A DNA stretch of 64,000 nt from Bromus sterilis (Eukaryota; Streptophyta; Magnoliopsida; Poales; Poaceae), in NCBI GenBank assembly GCA_950022295.1, contig OX465599.1, positions 285,345,501-285,409,500 on the forward strand, written 5' to 3'. The notes beneath the pieces were generated by a model. It made no database searches and was not told the origin of the DNA. It saw only the letters and a program-made list of their open reading frames with translations. Shown here piece by piece: positions 58,849-64,000 of the stretch (its first letter is position 1; the number at the start of each line of letters is the position of its first letter). The position numbers and the translations under genes are program-made.

Positions 58849-60000
58849 GAGAATCTCTAACAGATCCCTTATCGCGCGGACCTTTAATGGGCGCGGAAAA
58901 CGTGTTTTGAGGATTAGTTTTGGCTACGGTTAAACAGACCTTGCAAAGCCGAGCAGTAAAACAGAATGGGAGCAACTAGGACTCGTCTAGATGTGACATA
59001 ACTATGTCATACCTAGGTGATGTCATGCCCAAAAGAAGAAGCCCCTCATGACCAGTGCCTGCCTCCCATGCTCCTTTTGTTTTTTTTGTGGGTTGACTTC
59101 TACTCCCCCTCGGCCTTGGAATTATCTGGGCTTAATTCGGCTTGGCTGGGGCAAAAGGTTTCCTTGGTTCACAAGGACAATTCAAATGTTTTCCTTCACA
59201 TTCAACTTCTTGAAGAAAATTGTAAGAATAACAAAAAGATAGTTGTAAACAATCATTGTCTGGAAGAAAATGTTTCCAATTAATATTTAAGTTAGATCAA
59301 TTCACATGTTTTCCTTCACACTCAATGTTTTGAAGAAAATTGTTCATGCCTTCATTAATAATAAATATTGATTCCTAACTCACTCTAGTTGGTATCCATG
59401 TTATAAATTGAAGGTCCATGTGTTTGCGTGTGCTTTTTATTGCACCTACATCACAAAAAATGGAGTATTAAAAAGAAAGAAGCTCTTACAGACTAATAAC
59501 AACAAAAATCATGTGTAAACATATATGTTAGTGAAAGAGAAGATTAACAATAAAATCGCGCTCTGTCCTACAGCAAAAATGTTGATGAGACACTCCAAAT
59601 ACATCACTGCAACCAAAAATTACTAACACATGGTAAAAACATGATAAACCCTCACCCCGCCTCCTTCCCGTGGTAATTAACAAAATGCATAACATGTGAC
59701 ATATTTCTTGTTTCGACCTGAAAAAACATCCTACATTTTAACTAATAGATGACCAAAAATCCAGTTAAACTTTGAGCAGATGATACAAAAACAATAAACA
59801 AAAGTTGGACTATCATCAAATTCAAAACTCTCAAACAATGGTCAATTCCATTTTTTCATAATCTTGCTCCAGTCTCATATTTACCCCTAAAAAAACCGTG
59901 CTCAACTATACCCTCTTCCGTTAGTGTCGGGTATGGAATTGCCCCTTTGCACTATTTCTGTCCAGACAAAGAGGTTTGACCATTTTTGGGACAAGTTTGC
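58849..60000. other. intergenic, no gene
   Basis: It starts with a third Harbinger-like end (gagaatctctaacagatccc) without a visible partner. A 117-bp spaced repeat of tgttttccttcaca and ttgaagaaaattgt lies at 59188-59343. Otherwise AT-rich, with no supported frame. Confidence 0.4.
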
Positions 60001-61381
60001 TGATACACGAGATAACTTCTCGCCCTCGTTGGTTACCCCAAGTGGAAGGTGAGATGTAGTGTAACGGCAAGTTTCCCTCGGTGAAGATACCGAGGTTTAA
60101 AGATTGTCTCCCGTAGGACTCCAAGGTCGACAAGTAGGTGGTTCGGCAAGTGAGGCATCGTTTGAAGATAATCACTTGATTCTCCTGGACCTGCACACAC
60201 ATAGATAGCTTTTCTCCCAACGAGTACAGAGGAGTTGTCAATTCCTCCGGCCTTGTTCTTTACAAAGGATAAAACGCACAGGATAATAATGATAGTGATA
60301 GCAACGGAAAAGTAACGCTCCCTCTTGGAGTCACTACCTACTACTTGGCCAAAGCAATAAACAACAACGGAGAACATGCAAGAGTTACTCAAGAACATAA
60401 ATATAAAAGAAGAGAATCAAATATATAACTCAATCACAATCTGAACATAATCTCATAATCCATCGGATCCCAGCAAACTCAGCATAGCAATAGCAGAAAG
60501 ATTACATATGTGCCTCGATCATGTAGGGTAGCTCACGAGGTCTAATCCATGAAGAACAAAGAGGGGAGGAGAACATCACATAGCTATTGATCATGGACCC
60601 ATGGTCCAAGGTGGACTACTCACGGTTCATCCAGGAAGCATCCATGGTGGTGGAGAAGCTCCTAGACGTGATTCCTCCCTCCGGCAGGGTGCCGGGAAGA
60701 GGTCTTCTGGTGCTCCCGATCTTGGAAGCGCGGCGGAGGCGGAACAGAGGAGAGATCGCGAAAAAGGGTTCTGTCCCCGAGGGTTTCTCGTCACGGGGAA
60801 TAAATAGGCGAAAGGGGGCAGCCATAGGTGGGCCAGGAGCTCCAGCCCCCCCTGGCGCGGCCAGGGGCTTGGCCGCGCCCTCTAGCCGCCTGGGCCCCCT
60901 GACTCCCCTCTGGCCCCTCCTGAGCTCTTCGAAAAGCTTCCGGTACGCTGATTTTTCCTATATTTTTCCCGGAATTTTTCTGGTACTTTTAATAAGGGGG
61001 AAACCTGAAATAGAAAAACAACAGAAAACAGGAACTGGCACTGGGGTGCACTGAGTTAATAGGTTAGTCCAAATATGATCAAAAGTGTATGGAAGTTCAT
61101 CAATATCATAGCAATATCACACAAAAGAGGCATGGAGCAAGCAAAAATTATAGATACGTTTTGGACGTATCAACATCCCCAAGCTTAATTCCTGCTCGTC
61201 CTCGAGTAGGTAAATGATAACAAGCATAATTTTTGTGGTGACATGCTAACAACCATATAAGAACTTTGTAAGTAAAGCAATCAAAGCATGCAATTCAATT
61301 CAAGTCATAACAGGCAAGAGTATATATCTAGCATTGAAATAAACAACATAAGAACATAAAGGTGCAAGAGCTCTCGCTGTC
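60001..61381 (-). mobile_element. 3' end of a minus-strand gypsy element (LTR plus PPT)
   Basis: The LTR 60001-61172 reads tgatacgtccaaaacgtatc from its start on the minus strand. Just upstream on that strand is a polypurine-type aagcttggggatgt preceded by the usual ctcgaggacgagcaggaatt. About 200 bases of internal sequence remain before the plus-strand element begins at 61382, so this element was interrupted by it. Its LTR lacks about 0.6 kb that the neighbouring LTR has. Confidence 0.8.
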
Positions 61382-63182
61382 TGATACGTCCCAAACGTAT
61401 CTATAATTTCTGCTTGCTCCATGCATGTTTTGTGTGACTTTGCCATGTTTTGGTTGAACTTTATTACACTTTTAAACCAATTTGGACTAACCTACTAACT
61501 CAGTGCACCCAGTTGCCAGTTTCTGGTTTTCTGCTGTTTTTGTTTTTCTGGTTTTCCGGCTGATTACAGTGCCCAAAAAATTCCGCAAAAATTATATTAA
61601 AAATCAGCGGGAAGGAAGCTTCCGGAATAACCAAGGGAGAGAGCCGGGACCACCACCAGGGAGCCAGAAGGGTCCCTGGCCCGGCCCCAACCCTAGGGCG
61701 CGCCAGGCACCCAACTGGCTGCCCTAGGTGGCCCCTCGACGCCCCCCTTCGCCTATATAACCCCCTCGGGGTAGAAACCCCTAAAAGAGAACTCTTTTTC
61801 GCGGAAACCTCTCTGTTCCGCCGCCGCCGCCGTTTTTAGATCGGGGCTGCCTGGAGAAGCTGCCCCGGCACCCTGCCGGAAGGAGATCACCCCTCCGGGA
61901 GACCATCCATAGCCATGGACGCCTCCCGTATGTACCGTGAGTAGTCCCCCTTGGACCATGGGTCCGTGATCAGTAGCTATGTGATGTCCTCTCCCTCTTT
62001 TGTGCTTCCACTTTTGAGACCTCGTGAGCTGCCTCACATGATCGAGGCACCTATGTAATTTTCTGCTGTTGCTATGCTGAGTTTGTTGGGATCTGATGGA
62101 TTATGAGACTATGTTCAGATTGTGATGAGTAATATATTTGGTTTGCCCTTTTATATTTTGTTCTTGAGTAAATTCTTGCATGTTCTCCGTTGCAGTATTT
62201 GCTTTGGCCAAGTTATTTGCTTGCAACTCCAAGAGAGAGCGTTATGCTCGATTGTGGGTTCAGCCCCCTGATGTCTAGCTTGAGTGACAGAAACATGAGA
62301 CTAGGGGATGTGCTGTTGCCACCAGGGATAAAACAACGGTGATTGTGCCTATTGGTGCAAGAATTGTTTACTTTACGCAAAGTTCTTTTAATGCAGTTGT
62401 CTGTTGCTTTGAGTTTACACTTTGGGTGGGATTCGCAACTTAATACCAGCGAGATGTTCTGGATAGATATCTCAAGGTGGATGATTCGTAGTAGATGCAG
62501 ATGGATTTCGGTCTACTTACCTTGGCGTACTGCCCATTGCTTTTGAGCCCTTCCTTTCTTTGCAGCATAAATTTTGGCTTTCCCTATTCCACTGCCTTGT
62601 CCGTTGATCCCTCAGATTGGATTAAAAGATAGAAAGCAAACTCTCTCCTTCTTTTTGTTCGCCAAGTCCTACTAAACCAGCTATATCCGATCTTGGTTGG
62701 CCTTTCACCCCTAGCCACAAGTCATCCCCGTATTAGCATTGCGATGCCTTCATAATCCTGTCAATTGACCAACTGTGATTTGTTTACCTCGCTAGCATTT
62801 TTATCGTCTTTTGGGAGAGAAACATCACTAGTGAAAATCACGGGACTCCGGTCCATCTTCATACCATTGTTCACACCCACTATTTACCTTTCTGTTTTAC
62901 TTTTACTAGTACCTTTTTATCTCTTGCGTTTGATCCTTTGTAAACGACAAGGCCGGAGGAATTGACAACTCCTCTGAACTCGTTGGGAGCAAAGTTATTT
63001 GTTTTGTGCAGGTCCACGACAACTCCACGCATCAGAATAATTTCTGGCGCCGTTGCCACCTATCGTACTTATCGTTGAGTCCTACTGGAGACAAACCTTG
63101 GTATCTTTACTGAGGGAAATTACCGCTACGCTGCATCTCAACCTTCCACTTGGGGTAACCAACGAGGGGCGAGAAGCCATCA
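61382..63182 (+). repeat. 5' LTR of the plus-strand gypsy element
   Basis: The TG..CA-bounded segment is 1801 bp. Near its 3' side it has atttctggcgccgttgccac (63041-63060), a copy of the primer-binding region, followed by an ~85-bp block ending accaacgaggggcg that matches the end of the neighbouring LTR. Confidence 0.75.
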
Positions 63183-63192
63183 AGCTAATTTC

Positions 63193-63210
63193 TGGCGCCG
63201 TTGCCGGGGA
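63193..63210 (+). other. primer-binding site, tRNA-Asp type
   Basis: tggcgccgttgccgggga is complementary to the 3' end of plant tRNA-Asp. Related sequences at 63045-63057 and 63255-63269 lie on either side. Confidence 0.88.
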
Positions 63211-63418
63211 CTCAAAGGAAGTACAAATACGCGAGTCCTGATAACCGCCAATTTCTGGCGCCGTTGTCGGACTCCTGTATCAAAAATAGGGGAGTTACAC
63301 GCTATCTTTTACCTTTGCTTTTTAGTCTTGTTAGTTTACCTTTCAGTTTTTACTTTTGTGTCCCTAATCAAAAATACCAAAAATACCTGTTACCTTGCTT
63401 GCTGATGCTATCTTTACC

Positions 63419-64000
63419 ATGGGTTTTGAACCACCCAAATATGGTAGGATGGACATGTTTCACTTGGCTCGTGTTCGATCAATTTGTGCTCACGCTAAAA
63501 ACCCACCCGATTTGGTTGAGGGAAAATCATTGGATGAGCATGCTCATTACACGTGGCACCGCCTATCTCAGAAAGGGAAACACTTATGGGACCAAATACA
63601 AACTTCTTATTGCTATGCTGAGTGTTTATTCCACATTTATGATTTTACTTGCTACTCTAATATAGAGCGTAAACACCTTCCTTTCCAATGTGAGTTTAAT
63701 GAAAATGAGATCATATCTTCTTATGCCAAAGGTGTTTATGATTACTTTGATGTTGAAAAAATTGAAGAGTTTGTTGCTTTTAAAGGTGCTTATGAGATTG
63801 CTTCTTTGATTGAAAAGTATTACGATACTATTCACAAGTCTGAAAACTTTGTTGTTCTTGCTTATTGCTTTGAGAATTATACTTCCAATGCTTATATTGA
63901 GGATTTTAAAAATAGAATGCTTGCTTCCCAAGAAGAGGCTAATGATTGCTATGAAGAGGAATCTTATGATTCCGAGGACTCACTTGATACTTCCCTTTCT
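63419..64000 (+). CDS. first ORF of the gypsy element (gag-side), partial
   Basis: From ATG 63419 the frame is open for 194 codons to the right edge: MGFEPPKYGRMDMFHLARVR, then KSLDEHAHYTWHRLS, with a later acidic part NDCYEEESYDSEDSLD. It sits about 210 bases after the primer-binding site, where gag or a preceding ORF is expected. No zinc knuckle or capsid core is recognised yet. In contrast to the other gypsy copies it has no frame break here, so this element may be young. Confidence 0.7.
   Translation, partial: MGFEPPKYGRMDMFHLARVRSICAHAKNPPDLVEGKSLDEHAHYTWHRLSQKGKHLWDQIQTSYCYAECLFHIYDFTCYSNIERKHLPFQCEFNENEIISSYAKGVYDYFDVEKIEEFVAFKGAYEIASLIEKYYDTIHKSENFVVLAYCFENYTSNAYIEDFKNRMLASQEEANDCYEEESYDSEDSLDTSLS

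Larger units (their letters stand above)
61382..64000 (+). mobile_element. plus-strand gypsy element, 5' part (runs off right edge)
   Basis: LTR 61382-63182 (tgatacgtcc...gccatca), then a tRNA-Asp primer-binding site and an open frame. It is inserted in the minus-strand element; the bases before it are ctgtc, which should reappear after its far LTR beyond the window. The two LTRs share ends and many internal blocks but differ in length, so they belong to related subfamilies. Confidence 0.85.

Overview
The window is nuclear DNA from a grass, most likely a cool-season (Pooideae) species. Three things point there. Introns are plant-like, with GT..AG borders and a GC-rich first exon. The retroelements are of cereal type: Ty3/gypsy elements primed by tRNA-Asp or tRNA-Lys, CACTA ends reading CACTACTAGG, Stowaway and PIF/Harbinger elements. 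The two intact genes look like grass callose synthase and grass SAG39-type cysteine protease. The species cannot be fixed from the sequence alone.

Layout. 0-3.8 kb: 5' end of a decayed gypsy element on the minus strand (gag-protease, PBS, LTR), inserted into a truncated copy of a small repeat-protein gene whose fuller copy follows at 4.1-4.8 kb. 4.9-9.3 kb: two GC-rich repeat-bearing DNA elements, the first split by a 1.28 kb A-tailed retroposon. 9.3-11.6 kb: an element with inverted ACTAG-type ends that carries a fragment of the 4.1-4.8 kb gene and a Mutator-type MITE with a 9 bp target duplication. 11.6-20.9 kb: possible remnants of a minus-strand gene (candidate exons near 13.5 and 20.7 kb) broken up by a second type of retroposon and by a 4.5 kb LTR element without coding capacity, whose two LTRs differ by exactly ten 14-bp repeat units. 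20.9-32.5 kb: transposon-rich. It includes CACTA ends, a partial duplication of callose synthase exons 32-33 split by a 5.3 kb insertion, and a broken FAR1-related gene. 33.2-34.1 kb: a hAT MITE and a Stowaway MITE.

Genes. A two-exon papain-type cysteine protease (341 aa, SAG39-like) lies at 34.3-35.5 kb on the minus strand. A 41-exon callose synthase (1951 aa by my hand splicing, every junction in phase) fills 36.6-55.3 kb on the minus strand. Its 3.9 kb first intron holds a LINE 3' fragment, itself interrupted by a young deletion-derivative Ty1/copia element. Two PIF/Harbinger-type elements lie upstream of the callose synthase start (55.8-58.8 kb). From 60.0 kb to the right edge, a plus-strand gypsy element has inserted into a minus-strand gypsy element of a related family; its first ORF runs off the window.

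The intact genes appear independent: callose deposition at plasma membrane or cell plate, and vacuolar or secreted proteolysis. The rest records nested transposition with several small gene captures or duplications. I found no convincing new multi-gene system. The most unusual items are the 14-bp LTR minisatellite, the ~1.28 kb retroposon family, the callose synthase/FAR1 junction, and the gene fragment captured by the 9.3-11.6 kb element.
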